Source: Buttiauxella izardii (lineage in GTDB: Bacteria; Pseudomonadota; Gammaproteobacteria; Enterobacterales; Enterobacteriaceae). Taken from it: a DNA stretch of 64,000 bases. The notes beneath the pieces were generated by a model. That model had not been told where the DNA came from, made no database searches, and saw only the letters and a program-made list of their open reading frames with translations. The DNA lies in assembly GCF_003601925.1 (NCBI RefSeq), contig NZ_QZWH01000031.1, positions 19,858 to 83,857 on the forward strand, written 5' to 3'. Numbering within the stretch: position 1 is the first letter of the stretch; each line of letters opens with the position of its first letter. This document shows, one piece after another, positions 29,643 to 40,381 of the stretch. A program made the translations under genes and the position numbers.

Positions 29643-30394
29643 GACTGGCCATTCCCTCTGCGCAAAATAATACGTCCGGTTAAATCGTGACGATGATTAT
29701 GGTGGTGACGGTAAATGCCCAACTGCTCAGCACCACGCACACCAAACATCGAAATAAATTCTGGATGCATCGACACCACTTCTGGCGTGCCAGAACAGCA
29801 AATATGGTGGTTCAAACACAACACATCATCGGTTTTCGCCATCACTAAATGCAGGTCGTGGGAAACCATCATCACCGCGCAATCAAGCTCGTGGCGCAAC
29901 TGGTCAATCAGGTTATAAAGCGCGAGTTGCCCGTTAACATCCACGCCTTGTGTTGGTTCATCAAGCACCAGTAATTGCGGCTGATTTAACAAAGCACGCG
30001 CCAGCAGAACTCGTTGATTCTCACCGCCAGAAAGCTTTTGCATTGGCGCTTCAATCAGATGGGCCGCCTGTACGCGTTTCAGCGCAGGCAAAATATCCGA
30101 TTTTTTCACACCTGGACGCAGACGCATAAAGCGGCTGACGGTTAACGGCAGAGTGGCGTCGAGATGGAGTTTTTGCGGCACGTAGCCGATGCGCAGGTCG
30201 CGGTCACGCTTGATAACGCCTTCATCAGGTGCTACCAGACCCAAAACCACACGCACCAGTGTTGATTTCCCGGCACCATTTGGCCCAAGCAACGTCAAAA
30301 TGCGACCCGGTTTGAGATCGAGTGAAATATCAGACAGCACGCGGCGTTGTCCGAAAGAAACAGAGATATTTTCCAGTGATACCAGATTTGTCAT
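29639..30394 (-). CDS. znuC: ZnuC, zinc ABC transporter ATPase
   Basis: A 251-residue ABC ATPase, the same length as E. coli. Walker A is GPNGAGKST, the signature is LSGGENQRV, Walker B is [12 protein letters not shown], and the switch histidine follows in MVSHDLHLV. The C-terminus is histidine-rich ([10 protein letters not shown]), a typical ZnuC trait that may sense zinc. It powers ZnuB. It is transcribed divergently from znuA across a 79-base gap with the Zur box. Confidence 0.97.
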   Translation of the reverse strand: MTNLVSLENISVSFGQRRVLSDISLDLKPGRILTLLGPNGAGKSTLVRVVLGLVAPDEGVIKRDRDLRIGYVPQKLHLDATLPLTVSRFMRLRPGVKKSDILPALKRVQAAHLIEAPMQKLSGGENQRVLLARALLNQPQLLVLDEPTQGVDVNGQLALYNLIDQLRHELDCAVMMVSHDLHLVMAKTDDVLCLNHHICCSGTPEVVSMHPEFISMFGVRGAEQLGIYRHHHNHRHDLTGRIILRRGNGQS

Positions 30395-30423
30395 GACAAT
30401 TTCAGGGGTTGCAGAAGTTAGCG

Positions 30424-30445
30424 GATGTTATAATATCACACATCT
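30424..30445. promoter_or_regulatory. Zur box / divergent promoter of znuCB and znuA
   Basis: GATGTTATAATATCACACAT lies at 30424-30443 and fits the enteric Zur palindrome centred on TTATAATATAA. It includes a TATAAT -10 at 30429-30434 for znuA. One site can repress both directions when zinc is plentiful. Confidence 0.75.
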
Positions 30446-30473
30446 CACATTCTTAACGATGAAAAGTCGCATT

Positions 30474-31418
30474 ATGTTACATAAAAACTCATTTCTTTGC
30501 GCAGCTTTAACAACTGCCTTTTTGGGTGCCGCAGCCGCCCCAGCGCAGGCGGCGGTAGTGGCTTCAATCAAACCCTTAGGTTTTATCGCCGCAGCGATCG
30601 CTGATGGCGTGACACCGACCGAAGTTTTGCTGCCAGATGGCGCTTCTGAGCATGATTATGCACTTCGTCCATCTGATGTAAAACGCTTACAAAGCGCGGA
30701 CTTAGTGGTGTGGGTTGGCCCCGAAATGGAAGCCTTCATGCAGAAGTCAGTTAATCAATTAGCTGAACAAAAACAAGTGCAACTGGCCGCTTTGCCCGGT
30801 GTAAAACCGTTACTCATGAAAGGCAGCGACGATGACGACCATGGTCACGAAGGTCATGACCATTCAGCCGAAAATAGTGACGAAGATCACCATCATGGTG
30901 AATACAACATGCATATTTGGCTTTCGCCAGAGGTGGCGCGGCTGTCAGCGGTTGCAATCCACGATAAATTAGTGGAACTTATGCCGCAAAGTAGAGCCAA
31001 ACTAGACGCCAACTTGCAGACTTTCGAGTTAGGATTAGCCAACATCGATAAGCAAGTCGGTAGCGTGCTCGCACCGCTCAAAGGAAAAGGGTATTTCGTT
31101 TTTCACGACGCTTATGGCTACTTTGAAAAACATTACGGTCTAACGCCACTTGGCCATTTTACCGTGAACCCTGAAATCCAACCCGGTGCGCAGCGTTTAC
31201 ATGACATCAGAACACAGTTGGTTGAGCAAAAAGCCGTGTGCGTTTTTGCTGAGCCGCAGTTCAGGCCAGCCGTAATCAATGCCGTTGCCCGTGGCACTAA
31301 CGTTCGTTCCGGAACGCTGGACCCACTGGGGATTGAGGTTAAGCTCGGCAAAGACAGCTATATGCAGTTTTTGAACGGGCTTGCGAACCAATATGCGAGC
31401 TGCCTGAAAGGAGATTAG
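30474..31418 (+). CDS. znuA: ZnuA, periplasmic zinc-binding protein
   Basis: From the ATG at 30474 ([16 protein letters not shown]) the protein has 314 residues. An ATG at 30459 would add five residues, and a longer open frame upstream runs through znuC antisense and is rejected. The signal peptide is cut near AQA-AVVAS. The metal site includes His in SEHDYALRP, a His in MHIWLSP and one in GHFTVNPE. The mobile loop at about residues 118-145 is rich in His/Asp ([12 protein letters not shown], then DEDHHHGE). It hands zinc to ZnuBC. mepM starts 15 bases later, as in E. coli. Confidence 0.97.
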   Translation: MLHKNSFLCAALTTAFLGAAAAPAQAAVVASIKPLGFIAAAIADGVTPTEVLLPDGASEHDYALRPSDVKRLQSADLVVWVGPEMEAFMQKSVNQLAEQKQVQLAALPGVKPLLMKGSDDDDHGHEGHDHSAENSDEDHHHGEYNMHIWLSPEVARLSAVAIHDKLVELMPQSRAKLDANLQTFELGLANIDKQVGSVLAPLKGKGYFVFHDAYGYFEKHYGLTPLGHFTVNPEIQPGAQRLHDIRTQLVEQKAVCVFAEPQFRPAVINAVARGTNVRSGTLDPLGIEVKLGKDSYMQFLNGLANQYASCLKGD

Positions 31419-31433
31419 TGAGGAAGTGAATAC

Positions 31434-32756
31434 GTGCAACAGATAGCCCGCTCTGTCGCCCTGGCATTCGACAATTTGTCCCGGCCCCACCGCGTTATGC
31501 TGGGGTCTCTTACAGTTCTTACACTTGCGGTCGCTGTCTGGCGACCGTACGTCTATCATCCTGAAGCCAGCCCCGTTATTAAAACCATTGAACTTGAGAA
31601 AAACGAGATTCGCTCGTTACTTCCCGAGGCCAGTGAGCCGCTAGATCAATCGCCAGATGCCGAAGATGACACCATTCCACAAGATGAACTCGATGATAAA
31701 ACAGCGGGTGAAACCGGTGTTCACGAGTATGTCGTTTCTACTGGGGATACGCTCAGCAGCATTCTGAACCAGTACGGCATTGATATGGGTGATATCAGCC
31801 AGCTTGCCGCAGTGGATAAAGATCTGCGTAACCTGAAAATCGGCCAGCAAATTTCCTGGACGCTTAATGATAACGGCGAATTACAGCGCATGACGTGGGA
31901 AATGTCGCGTCGTGAAACCCGTACTTACGACCGCTCAGGTAGCACCTTCAAACTCAGCAGCGAAATGCAGCAGGGCGAATGGGTCAACAATGTGCTCAAA
32001 GGCACCGTTGGCGGCAGCTTTGTTAGCAGTGCGAAAGACGCCGGTTTAACCAGTGCTGAAATTAGCTCGGTAATCAAGGCGATGCAGTGGCAGATGGACT
32101 TCCGCAAACTGAAAAAAGGCGATGAGTTCTCCGTCCTTATGTCTCGTGAAATGCTCGAAGGCAAACGCGAACAAAGCCAACTGGTCGGCGTTCGTCTGCG
32201 CAGCAGCGGTAAAGATTATTATGCGATTCGCGCTGAAGACGGCAAATTCTACGACCGTAATGGCTCCGGGCTGGCGAAAGGCTTTATGCGTTTCCCAACG
32301 GCTAAACAGTTCCGCATTTCGTCGAACTTTAACCCGCGTCGCTTAAACCCGGTTACCGGGCGTGTCGCACCGCACAAAGGTGTCGATTTTGCGATGCCAC
32401 AAGGCACACCAGTGCTGGCGGTGGGTGATGGTGAAGTGGTTATGGCAAAACGTAGTGGCGCGGCGGGTTACTTTGTCGCTATCCGTCACGGTCGCACTTA
32501 CACCACGCGTTACATGCATCTGAAGAAATTGCTGGTTCAGCCTGGTCAGAAAGTGAAACGTGGCGACCGTATCGCGCTTTCCGGGAATACCGGGCGTTCT
32601 ACCGGGCCGCACCTGCATTATGAAGTGTGGGTTAACCAGCAGGCTGTGAACCCGTTGACGGCGAAACTGCCACGTACCGAAGGGCTGACAGGTTCAGATC
32701 GTAGTGATTACCTGGCACAAGTTCGTGAAGTGACACCGCAGCTTAGATTCAACTAA
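31434..32756 (+). CDS. mepM: MepM, murein DD-endopeptidase
   Basis: A 440-residue protein, the length of E. coli MepM (YebA), with a GTG start preceded by GAGGAAG. One N-terminal membrane anchor (about 22-38) is followed by an OapA/LysM-type peptidoglycan-binding region (residues 96-150, EYVVSTGDTLSSILNQYG) and a C-terminal M23 peptidase domain. The zinc ligands are seen in HKGVD (His314, Asp318) and HLHYE. It cleaves D-Ala-mDAP crosslinks to let the wall expand and is a substrate of Prc, whose gene is also in this window. A terminator follows. Confidence 0.97.
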   Translation: MQQIARSVALAFDNLSRPHRVMLGSLTVLTLAVAVWRPYVYHPEASPVIKTIELEKNEIRSLLPEASEPLDQSPDAEDDTIPQDELDDKTAGETGVHEYVVSTGDTLSSILNQYGIDMGDISQLAAVDKDLRNLKIGQQISWTLNDNGELQRMTWEMSRRETRTYDRSGSTFKLSSEMQQGEWVNNVLKGTVGGSFVSSAKDAGLTSAEISSVIKAMQWQMDFRKLKKGDEFSVLMSREMLEGKREQSQLVGVRLRSSGKDYYAIRAEDGKFYDRNGSGLAKGFMRFPTAKQFRISSNFNPRRLNPVTGRVAPHKGVDFAMPQGTPVLAVGDGEVVMAKRSGAAGYFVAIRHGRTYTTRYMHLKKLLVQPGQKVKRGDRIALSGNTGRSTGPHLHYEVWVNQQAVNPLTAKLPRTEGLTGSDRSDYLAQVREVTPQLRFN

Positions 32757-32770
32757 TTAAGCCTTTTGAC

Positions 32771-32799
32771 AAAAGCCGGTACTCAGTGACCGGCTTTTT
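32771..32799 (+). terminator. Rho-independent terminator after mepM
   Basis: A stem AAAGCCGGT / ACCGGCTTT with an 8-base loop is followed by Ts. Confidence 0.85.
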
Positions 32800-32879
32800 C
32801 TTTGTCTGATGGGCATTACCCCGCTAAGATACTTACAAATTCATGTCATCAATGATTTGATGCTGTACTGAGAATATGC

Positions 32880-33854
32880 ATGGAAAAAGCAAAAAAAAGT
32901 CACAGTGAGTTCATTCCCGAATTTCAAAAGGCCTTCTTGCACCCGAAGTTTTGGGGCGCCTGGTTAGGCGTGGGCGCTTTTGCAGGGCTGGCAATGTTAC
33001 CGCCTGCATTACGCGATCCTTTTCTGGGTAAAGTAGGACGCCTTGCCGGACGCTTCGGTAAAAGTGCGCGTCGTCGCGCGCAAATTAACTTGCTGTATTG
33101 TTTCCCGGAGATGCCTGAAGCAAAACGTGAAGCGATTATTGACGAGATGTTTGCCACCGCGCCGCAAGCGATGGTGATGATGGCGGAGCTGGCGATTAAA
33201 GGCCCGCAAAAAATCATGCCGCGTGTTGACTGGCACGGCAAAGAAATTATCGACGAGATAAAGCAGCGCGAAGAAAAAGTGATTTTCCTCGTTCCGCACG
33301 GTTGGGCGGTGGACATTCCTGCGATGCTATTGGCGTCTCAGGGGCAAAAAATGGCGGCGATGTTCCATAACCAGGGCAACCCGTTATTTGACTATATGTG
33401 GAATACCGTGCGCCGCCGTTTTGGTGGGCGTCTGCATGCACGTAATGACGGGATTAAGCCGTTTATTAGCTCTGTGCGTCAGGGATACTGGGGATATTAT
33501 CTGCCCGATCAGGATCACGGTGCAGAACATAGCGAATTTGTTGATTTCTTTGGCACCTATAAAGCCACGCTGCCAGCGATTGGCCGTTTAATGAAAGTGT
33601 CGCGTGCACGTGTGGTTCCGTTATTCCCGGTCTACAACGGCAAAACACATCGTCTGGATATTCATATTCGTCCGCCGATGGACGACTTACTCGAAGCTGA
33701 CGACAACACCATTGCCCGTCGCATGAACGAAGAAGTTGAAATTTTGGTGGGGCCAAATCTCGAGCAGTACACCTGGATTTTAAAATTGCTTAAAACGCGC
33801 AAAGAAGGGGAAACCGAACCCTATCGGCGCAAAGAACTGTATCCTAAAAAATAA
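32880..33854 (+). CDS. lpxM: LpxM, lipid A myristoyltransferase
   Basis: A 324-residue inner-membrane protein (E. coli 323) of the LpxL/LpxM late acyltransferase family. It has one N-terminal hydrophobic segment (about 24-42). The catalytic H-x4-D motif is VPHGWAVD, and the conserved YYLPDQDHG and VVPLFPVY blocks follow. It adds the secondary acyl chain to the 3'-position acyl group of lipid A, which raises endotoxicity and lowers polymyxin sensitivity. The ribosome-binding site is weak. Monocistronic, with a terminator shared with convergent pykA. Confidence 0.97.
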   Translation: MEKAKKSHSEFIPEFQKAFLHPKFWGAWLGVGAFAGLAMLPPALRDPFLGKVGRLAGRFGKSARRRAQINLLYCFPEMPEAKREAIIDEMFATAPQAMVMMAELAIKGPQKIMPRVDWHGKEIIDEIKQREEKVIFLVPHGWAVDIPAMLLASQGQKMAAMFHNQGNPLFDYMWNTVRRRFGGRLHARNDGIKPFISSVRQGYWGYYLPDQDHGAEHSEFVDFFGTYKATLPAIGRLMKVSRARVVPLFPVYNGKTHRLDIHIRPPMDDLLEADDNTIARRMNEEVEILVGPNLEQYTWILKLLKTRKEGETEPYRRKELYPKK

Positions 33855-33855
33855 G

Positions 33856-33880
33856 AAAGGGGCCAATCGGCCCCTTTGTC
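33856..33880. terminator. Bidirectional terminator between lpxM and pykA
   Basis: A perfect 9-bp stem AAAGGGGCC / GGCCCCTTT with a 4-base loop lies between convergent genes. Confidence 0.85.
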
Positions 33881-33894
33881 ATATTACGAGTGAA

Positions 33895-35337
33895 TTACTC
33901 AACACACAGAATACGTGTGGTGTTGGTGGTACCAATGGTACTCATCACGTCGCCCTGGGTCACGATAACCAGGTCACCGGAAACCAGGTAGCCTTTGTCG
34001 CGCAGCAGGTTTACTGCGTCACTTGCAGCGGCAACACCGTCGTTCTGGCTATCGAAGTACACCGGCGTCACGCCACGGTACAAAGATGTCAGGTTCAGCG
34101 TGCGCTCATGGCGAGACATGGCGAAAATTGGCAAGCCGGAGCTGATACGTGAAGTCATCAACGCGGTGCGGCCAGACTCGGTCATGGTGATGATGGCAGT
34201 AACCCCTTTCAGGTGGTTTGCCGCATACATCGCAGACATCGCAATCGCTTCTTCGGTGTTATCGAACTGTACGTCTAAGCGGTGCTTAGAAACGTTGATG
34301 CTTGGGATTTTCTCAGCGCCCAGGCAAACACGCGCCATCGCGGCAACGGTTTCAGCCGGGTATTGACCCGCCGCAGTTTCAGCGGAAAGCATAACCGCAT
34401 CCGTACCATCCAGAACGGCGTTCGCCACGTCCATGACTTCGGCACGGGTTGGCATCGGGTTGGTGATCATCGACTCCATCATTTGAGTCGCGGTGATCAC
34501 CGCACGGTTCAACTTGCGAGCACGGCGAATCAGGGTCTTCTGAATGCCGACTAGCTCAGGATCACCGATTTCAACGCCCAGGTCGCCACGAGCAACCATT
34601 ACCACGTCGGAAGCGAGGATTACGTCGTCCATCGCGGCTTCGTCGCATACGGCTTCTGCACGTTCAACTTTTGCCACGATCTTCGCGTCACAACCTGCGT
34701 CACGCGCCAGACGGCGAGCGTAGTTCAGGTCTTCGCCACAGCGTGGGAAGGAAACCGCCAGGTAATCAACGCCGATTTTTGCTGCAGTCAGAATGTCTGC
34801 TTTGTCTTTGTCGGTCAGCGCTTCAGCGGACAGGCCGCCGCCCAGCTTGTTGATACCTTTATTGTTCGACAGCGGGCCACCCACGGTGACTTCCGTGAAC
34901 ACTTTCATGCCCTGAACTTCAAGGACTTTTAACTGAACGCGGCCGTCATCAAGCAGCAGGATGTCGCCGGTGACAACGTCAGCAGGCAGACCTTTATAGT
35001 CGATACCGACTTTTTCTTTGTCGCCTTCGCCTTTGCCCAGGTTGGCATCAAGCAGGAATTTGTCACCAATGTTAAGGAAGACTTTGCCTTCTTTAAACGT
35101 GGACACACGAATTTTTGGCCCTTGCAAATCGCCCAGAATAGCGACATGACGACCCAGTTTTGCGGCAATTTCACGAACTTTGTCAGCACGGATCTGATGA
35201 TCTTCTGCGGTGCCGTGGGAAAAGTTCATACGCACCACGTTAGCGCCAGCAGCGATAATCTTTTCCAGATTATTGTCGCGATCGGTAGCTGGGCCTAAAG
35301 TGGTAACGATTTTGGTTCTACGTAGCCGTCTGGACAT
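33895..35337 (-). CDS. pykA: Pyruvate kinase II (AMP-activated type)
   Basis: A 480-residue pyruvate kinase, exactly the E. coli PykA length; PykF is 470. It starts [19 protein letters not shown]. Catalytic features are the substrate-binding NFSHG, the lysine in [12 protein letters not shown], the metal site in RGDLGVEIG and TATQMMESM. It converts phosphoenolpyruvate and ADP to pyruvate and ATP at the end of the Entner-Doudoroff and glycolytic routes. Its neighbours hexR, zwf, edd and eda form one carbon-flow cluster. It is transcribed away from hexR by 131 bases on the same strand. Confidence 0.97.
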   Translation of the reverse strand: MSRRLRRTKIVTTLGPATDRDNNLEKIIAAGANVVRMNFSHGTAEDHQIRADKVREIAAKLGRHVAILGDLQGPKIRVSTFKEGKVFLNIGDKFLLDANLGKGEGDKEKVGIDYKGLPADVVTGDILLLDDGRVQLKVLEVQGMKVFTEVTVGGPLSNNKGINKLGGGLSAEALTDKDKADILTAAKIGVDYLAVSFPRCGEDLNYARRLARDAGCDAKIVAKVERAEAVCDEAAMDDVILASDVVMVARGDLGVEIGDPELVGIQKTLIRRARKLNRAVITATQMMESMITNPMPTRAEVMDVANAVLDGTDAVMLSAETAAGQYPAETVAAMARVCLGAEKIPSINVSKHRLDVQFDNTEEAIAMSAMYAANHLKGVTAIITMTESGRTALMTSRISSGLPIFAMSRHERTLNLTSLYRGVTPVYFDSQNDGVAAASDAVNLLRDKGYLVSGDLVIVTQGDVMSTIGTTNTTRILCVE

Positions 35338-35468
35338 GTATTACTCCGTTGACTGAAACAACTTTGGTGTTGCGTTAACAAAAAGATTCGGTGAGTCAGG
35401 TTGCTTGAAAATTTCAAACCAACAACTTAACCGAATGACCTAAAAAGTTACAGCTTTGTTATAAAAAC

Positions 35469-36338
35469 TTAAGTGTTTTCACCAGAGACAAACAGCCCCT
35501 TATCAAAACGCGATTCCTTGAGCGCTTCTTTGACTCGCTTCAAGTTATCTCTGAATTTTGCACCCCGGCGTAAAGTAAAGCCGGTTGCCAGCACATCAAT
35601 CACCGTTAATTGCGCCAGGCGCGACACCATCGGCATATAAATGTCGGTGTCTTCTGGCACATCAAGCAATAAAGAGAGCGTCGCTTCGCGCGCTAATGGC
35701 GAACCTTCGGATGTTATTGCCAGCACGATGGCGTCGTTTTCACGCGCCAGTTGTGCAAGCTCGACCAAATTTTTGGTGCGTCCGGTGTGAGAGATGAGGA
35801 CAACGACATCTTCTTCGCTGCAATTCATGCAGCTCATGCGCTGTAAAACCACATCATCGGAATAGATAACCGGCACATTAAAGCGGAAGAACTTATTCAT
35901 CGCGTCATGGGCGACGGCGGCGGAAGAACCCAGGCCAAAGAAGGCGATTTTCTTCGCTTGAGTGAGCAAATCTACGGCGCGGTTGACCGCTGCCATATCC
36001 AGCGATTGCCGTACCTGGTCAAGACTGGCCATCGCAGACTCGAATATTTTGCCGGTATAGGCTTCGACGCTATCGTCTTCGTCAACATTCCGGTTTACAT
36101 AAGGAGTGCCATTCGCCAGACTTTGGGCTAAATGTAATTTAAAATCCGGGAAGCCCTTAGTTTCCAGACGGCGGCAAAAACGGTTGACTGTCGGTTCGCT
36201 GACTTCAGCACTGCGGGCAAGCGTGGCAATGCTTGAGTGAATGGCATCTTGTGGTGCGGTTAGAATCACTTCTGCGACTTTACGTTCTGATTTGCTAAGG
36301 TGTTCCAGTTGGGACTGGATTTTGTCCAGCATATTCAT
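35469..36338 (-). CDS. hexR: HexR, RpiR-family regulator of central carbon genes
   Basis: From the ATG at 36338 (MNMLDKIQSQLEHLSKSERKV) the protein has 289 residues, as in E. coli. The open frame extends 28 codons upstream without family match. An N-terminal RpiR helix-turn-helix (IATLARSAEVSEPTVNRFCRR) is followed by a SIS sugar-phosphate-binding domain (FFGLGSSAAVAHDA, VLISHTGRTKN). It represses zwf, edd-eda and other genes until KDPG binds. A clear HexR operator lies upstream of the divergent zwf. Confidence 0.97.
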   Translation of the reverse strand: MNMLDKIQSQLEHLSKSERKVAEVILTAPQDAIHSSIATLARSAEVSEPTVNRFCRRLETKGFPDFKLHLAQSLANGTPYVNRNVDEDDSVEAYTGKIFESAMASLDQVRQSLDMAAVNRAVDLLTQAKKIAFFGLGSSAAVAHDAMNKFFRFNVPVIYSDDVVLQRMSCMNCSEEDVVVLISHTGRTKNLVELAQLARENDAIVLAITSEGSPLAREATLSLLLDVPEDTDIYMPMVSRLAQLTVIDVLATGFTLRRGAKFRDNLKRVKEALKESRFDKGLFVSGENT

Positions 36339-36636
36339 AGGTGTCCGGCACTCATGGATTTTGTCGATTTCAACAAATGGAGAAATCGTGGCACGATTTA
36401 GCAAGAATATACTCTTGCCCATCGGTGATTGGGCAAGTTGATCAGGATAATGATGTTGTTTTTTTTCATTACATGATCAGGCTCTAACTTTAGAGATGGT
36501 ATACATCGACAGCAAAACGTCAGAAAATTCCACTAAACATCGCAACAAGTGGCACTGACGGGCAAATGCTGCCCACTAACGCGATCAAATAATGGGTAGC
36601 GGTTTACCTGGATTCATCAAAAGCAGTACATTGTTC

Positions 36637-36651
36637 TGTAATAAAATTACA
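36637..36651. promoter_or_regulatory. HexR operator upstream of zwf
   Basis: TGTAATAAAATTACA fits the HexR consensus TGTARTWWWAYTACA as a perfect palindrome, 47 bases before the zwf start. The remaining gap from 36339 to 36636 between hexR and zwf holds no gene that I can see. Confidence 0.85.
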
Positions 36652-36697
36652 CACGGGCCGGTATTCATACCGGACATCCGAAACGAGGAGACATAAC

Positions 36698-38173
36698 ATG
36701 GCGGTAACGCAGACAGCTCAGGCATGTGACCTGGTGATTTTCGGTGCAAAAGGCGACCTTGCGCGTCGGAAACTGCTGCCTTCCCTGTATCAGTTAGAGA
36801 AAGCAGGGCAAATTCACCCGGACACGCGCATCCTGGGCGTGGGCCGTGCAGATTGGGATAAAGCGGCTTATACCAAAGTTGTGCGTGAAGCGATTGAAAC
36901 CTTTATGAAGGAAAAGATCGACGAAAGCCTGTGGGACAAGTTGAGCAACCGTCTTGATTTCTGCAATCTGGATGTGAATGACACCGCTGCTTTTACCAAA
37001 CTCGGTAAGATGCTCGATCAGCAAAATCGCGTCACCATCAACTACTTTGCCATGCCGCCGAATACCTTTGGCGCGATCTGCAAAGGTCTGGGCAAGGCGA
37101 AACTCAACGCCAAACCGGCTCGTGTTGTGATGGAAAAACCGCTCGGGACCTCACTGGCGACCTCCCAGGAAATCAACGATCAGGTTGGCGAGTATTTCGA
37201 AGAATGCCAGGTTTATCGTATCGACCACTACTTAGGTAAAGAAACGGTTCTGAACCTGCTGGCGCTGCGTTTTGCTAACTCCCTGTTTGCGAATAACTGG
37301 GATAATAAAACCATCGATCACGTGGAAATCACCGTTGCGGAAGAAGTGGGCATTGAAGGGCGCTGGGGTTACTTTGACCAGGCCGGGCAAATGCGCGACA
37401 TGATTCAAAACCACCTGCTGCAAATCCTTTGCATGATTGCTATGTCTCCGCCGTCTGACCTTACCGCTGACCATATCCGCGATGAGAAAGTTAAAGTTCT
37501 GCAATCGCTACGTCGTATTGACCGCAGCAATGTGCGTGAAAAAACGGTGCGTGGGCAGTACACATCAGGCTTTGCTCAGGGTCAAAAAGTCCCTGGCTAC
37601 CTGGAAGAAGAGGGCGCGAATAAGTCCAGCAGCACCGAAACTTTTGTCGCTATCCGTGTGGATATTGATAACTGGCGTTGGGCGGGTGTGCCGTTCTACC
37701 TGCGTACCGGTAAACGTCTGCCAACCAAATGCTCAGAAGTTGTGGTTTATTTCAAAAGCCCACCACTGAACCTGTTTAAAGATTCCTGGCAGGATCTGCC
37801 ACAAAACAAACTCACGATCCGTCTGCAACCGGACGAAGGTGTGGATATTCAGGTGCTTAACAAAGTGCCTGGGCTTGAGCACAAACACAACCTGCAAACC
37901 ACTAAACTGGATCTGAGCTACTCCGAAACCTTCAATGAAACCCATCTGGCAGATGCTTACGAGCGCCTGCTGCTGGAAACCATGCGTGGGATTCAGGCTC
38001 TGTTCGTGCGTCGTGATGAAGTGGAAGAAGCGTGGAAGTGGGTCGATTCAATCACCGAAGCATGGGCTGCCGATAACGATGCTCCTAAGCCATACCAGGC
38101 GGGAACATGGGGGCCAGTGGCTTCTGTAGCAATGATTACTCGCGACGGGCGTTCGTGGAACGAATTCGAGTAA
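36698..38173 (+). CDS. zwf: Glucose-6-phosphate 1-dehydrogenase
   Basis: A 491-residue enzyme, identical in length to E. coli Zwf. The N-terminal dinucleotide fold begins [19 protein letters not shown]. The active-site block is [11 protein letters not shown], and the EKPLG loop is present. It oxidises glucose-6-phosphate to 6-phosphogluconolactone with NADP, feeding both the pentose-phosphate and Entner-Doudoroff paths. ACGAGGAG precedes the ATG. HexR control is indicated by the operator at 36637; a SoxS/MarA site was not confidently recognised. Confidence 0.98.
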   Translation: MAVTQTAQACDLVIFGAKGDLARRKLLPSLYQLEKAGQIHPDTRILGVGRADWDKAAYTKVVREAIETFMKEKIDESLWDKLSNRLDFCNLDVNDTAAFTKLGKMLDQQNRVTINYFAMPPNTFGAICKGLGKAKLNAKPARVVMEKPLGTSLATSQEINDQVGEYFEECQVYRIDHYLGKETVLNLLALRFANSLFANNWDNKTIDHVEITVAEEVGIEGRWGYFDQAGQMRDMIQNHLLQILCMIAMSPPSDLTADHIRDEKVKVLQSLRRIDRSNVREKTVRGQYTSGFAQGQKVPGYLEEEGANKSSSTETFVAIRVDIDNWRWAGVPFYLRTGKRLPTKCSEVVVYFKSPPLNLFKDSWQDLPQNKLTIRLQPDEGVDIQVLNKVPGLEHKHNLQTTKLDLSYSETFNETHLADAYERLLLETMRGIQALFVRRDEVEEAWKWVDSITEAWAADNDAPKPYQAGTWGPVASVAMITRDGRSWNEFE

Positions 38174-38179
38174 ATCTCC

Positions 38180-38247
38180 GTCATCCTTCAAGTTGCAGGG
38201 GTGTTTCCTTCAAGTTGCAGGGGTGTTGGCTGCAACTCGAATGATTT
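38180..38247. repeat. Internally deleted ERIC-like element with a 22-bp tandem duplication
   Basis: The ends (GTCATCCTTCAAGTTGCA and TGCAACTCGAATGATTT) are imperfect inverted repeats and match the ends of the fuller ERIC element at 41023-41139. The usual central part is absent. A 22-base unit occurs twice in perfect tandem at 38184-38205 and 38206-38227. Confidence 0.65.
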
Positions 38248-38298
38248 AAGAGATAAATTTGGTGTTAGTTTGTAAAAACCGCGTAACAGAAGTTACTC

Positions 38299-38314
38299 AT
38301 TTTACCGGTAACAT
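38299..38314. promoter_or_regulatory. GntR-type gluconate operator upstream of edd
   Basis: ATTTTACCGGTAACAT differs by one base from the perfect palindrome ATGTTACCGGTAACAT, the GntR consensus. It lies about 195 bases before edd, with a hairpin terminator between them. Confidence 0.7.
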
Positions 38315-38350
38315 GATCTAACACGCGTACTGTGGAAATTTTTTAATTTA

Positions 38351-38388
38351 AAAGCCCTGACTGGATTCACCAGCAGGGCTTTTTTATT
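38351..38388 (+). terminator. Hairpin terminator between zwf and edd
   Basis: A stem AAAGCCCTG / CAGGGCTTT with an inner CTGG/CCAG extension is followed by a T-run. It probably ends zwf transcription. If edd transcripts start near the GntR site it would lie in their leader. Confidence 0.8.
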
Positions 38389-38508
38389 TACACTAGCTGA
38401 AGCGATTTTGCCCTGATGGTTAGGATTCCCGCCTCTCAAAGTGAAAACAGAGCCGGCAATCATTTCCACCTGCCCAAAGCGACGGCAGCCACTTTATGAG
38501 GACCTGTT

Positions 38509-40320
38509 ATGAATCCTGATTTGTTACGCGTAACAAAACGCATCGTTGAACGCTCCCGCCAGACCCGTGAAACTTACCTGGCGCGTATAGAAAAAGCGAA
38601 GTCAAATACCGTGCACCGCTCCGAACTGGCTTGCGGGAATCTAGCCCACGGTTTTGCGGCCTGTCAGCCAGAAGATAAAGCTGCGCTGAAAAGTATGCTG
38701 CGTAACAACATTGCGATCATCACTTCCTACAACGACATGCTTTCCGCTCATCAGCCGTATGAATACTATCCAGACCAGATTCGTAAAGCGCTGCATTCAG
38801 TAGGCGCGGTAGGGCAAGTGGCAGGTGGCGTGCCTGCCATGTGCGATGGCGTGACTCAAGGGCAGGACGGCATGGAACTGTCACTGCTCAGTCGCGAAAT
38901 TATTGCTATGTCCACGGCGATTGGCCTGTCTCACAACATGTTCGATGGCGCGCTGTATCTCGGCGTGTGCGACAAAATCGTCCCTGGACTGACTATGGCA
39001 GCGTTGTCATTCGGCCATTTACCGGCGGTATTTGTGCCATCAGGCCCAATGGCGAGCGGTTTGCCGAATAAAGAAAAAGTGCGCATTCGCCAGCTTTATG
39101 CCGAAGGTAAAGTAGACCGCCAGGCCCTGCTAGAGTCGGAAGCCGCGTCTTACCACGCGCCGGGCACCTGTACCTTCTACGGCACCGCCAACACTAACCA
39201 GATGGTGGTTGAGTTTATGGGTATACAGTTGCCGGGTTCTTCGTTTGTTCACCCGGATGCACCGTTGCGCCATGAATTAACCGCAGCCGCCGCACGCCAG
39301 GTGACGCGTCTGACCGGAAACGGTAACGAGTGGATGCCAATCGGTAAAATGATTGACGAAAAAGTTGTGGTCAACGGCATCGTGGCATTGCTGGCAACCG
39401 GCGGTTCCACCAACCACACCATGCACCTGGTGGCAATGGCGCGCGCAGCGGGCATTATCATTAACTGGGACGATTTCTCTGACCTTTCGGATGTGGTGCC
39501 GTTGCTTGCACGTTTGTATCCAAACGGCCCGGCAGATATCAACCACTTCCAGGCGGCTGGTGGCGTACCGGTGCTGATGCGCGAACTGCTCAAAGGCGGC
39601 TTGCTGCATGAAGACGTGAATACCGTTGCCGGTTTTGGTCTGCATCACTACACCATGGAACCATGGCTGGATAACGGCCAACTGGCCTGGCGTGAAGGTG
39701 CAACCGCCGCGCTCGATACCGATGTCATCGCAACCTTCGAAAAGCCATTCTCTAAACATGGCGGTACCAAAGTGCTGAGCGGCAACCTTGGTCGCGCGGT
39801 CATGAAAACGTCGGCGGTGCCGGTGGAAAACCAGGTGATCGAAGCGCCAGCGGTTATTTTTGAAAGCCAGCATGACGTGTTACCTGCCTTCGAAGCAGGC
39901 CAACTTGACCGTGATTGCGTGGTTGTTGTGCGTCATCAAGGGCCAAAAGCGAATGGCATGCCAGAATTACATAAACTTATGCCGCCACTTGGGGTATTAT
40001 TGGACCGCTGTTTCAAAATAGCGTTGGTCACTGATGGACGGCTATCGGGCGCATCAGGTAAGGTGCCATCGGCAATCCATGTTACCCCAGAAGCTTATGA
40101 TGGTGGGCTGCTGGCAAAAGTCCGCGATGGCGATATGATTCGCGTCAACGGTCAAACGGGTGAACTGACATTGCTGGTCGATGAAGCCGAGCTTGAAAAA
40201 CGCACCGCGTACCACCCGGATCTCAGCGCAGATCGTGTTGGAACAGGCCGTGAATTATTTAGCGCGTTACGCGAACAGTTATCTGGCGCGGAACAGGGCG
40301 CGACCTGCATTAAATTTTAA
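38509..40320 (+). CDS. edd: 6-Phosphogluconate dehydratase
   Basis: A 603-residue enzyme, the same length as E. coli Edd, of the IlvD/Edd family. It dehydrates 6-phosphogluconate to KDPG using a [4Fe-4S] cluster. Family motifs are visible: [56 protein letters not shown] and [10 protein letters not shown]. Cluster cysteines are likely those in MCDGVT, VCDKI and GTCTF. TGAGGACC precedes the ATG. eda follows after 61 bases, so the two Entner-Doudoroff genes form an operon under gluconate control. Confidence 0.98.
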   Translation: MNPDLLRVTKRIVERSRQTRETYLARIEKAKSNTVHRSELACGNLAHGFAACQPEDKAALKSMLRNNIAIITSYNDMLSAHQPYEYYPDQIRKALHSVGAVGQVAGGVPAMCDGVTQGQDGMELSLLSREIIAMSTAIGLSHNMFDGALYLGVCDKIVPGLTMAALSFGHLPAVFVPSGPMASGLPNKEKVRIRQLYAEGKVDRQALLESEAASYHAPGTCTFYGTANTNQMVVEFMGIQLPGSSFVHPDAPLRHELTAAAARQVTRLTGNGNEWMPIGKMIDEKVVVNGIVALLATGGSTNHTMHLVAMARAAGIIINWDDFSDLSDVVPLLARLYPNGPADINHFQAAGGVPVLMRELLKGGLLHEDVNTVAGFGLHHYTMEPWLDNGQLAWREGATAALDTDVIATFEKPFSKHGGTKVLSGNLGRAVMKTSAVPVENQVIEAPAVIFESQHDVLPAFEAGQLDRDCVVVVRHQGPKANGMPELHKLMPPLGVLLDRCFKIALVTDGRLSGASGKVPSAIHVTPEAYDGGLLAKVRDGDMIRVNGQTGELTLLVDEAELEKRTAYHPDLSADRVGTGRELFSALREQLSGAEQGATCIKF

Positions 40321-40381
40321 GGACCGGATGTAGCGATTGCTGCTCTGGAAACGAATTATAAAGTTGGTTAAGAGGCCTTAG

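Noticed and set aside
30189..30473. Upstream extension of the znuA frame
   Set aside because: It runs antisense through znuC and across the Zur box; the signal peptide begins at 30474.
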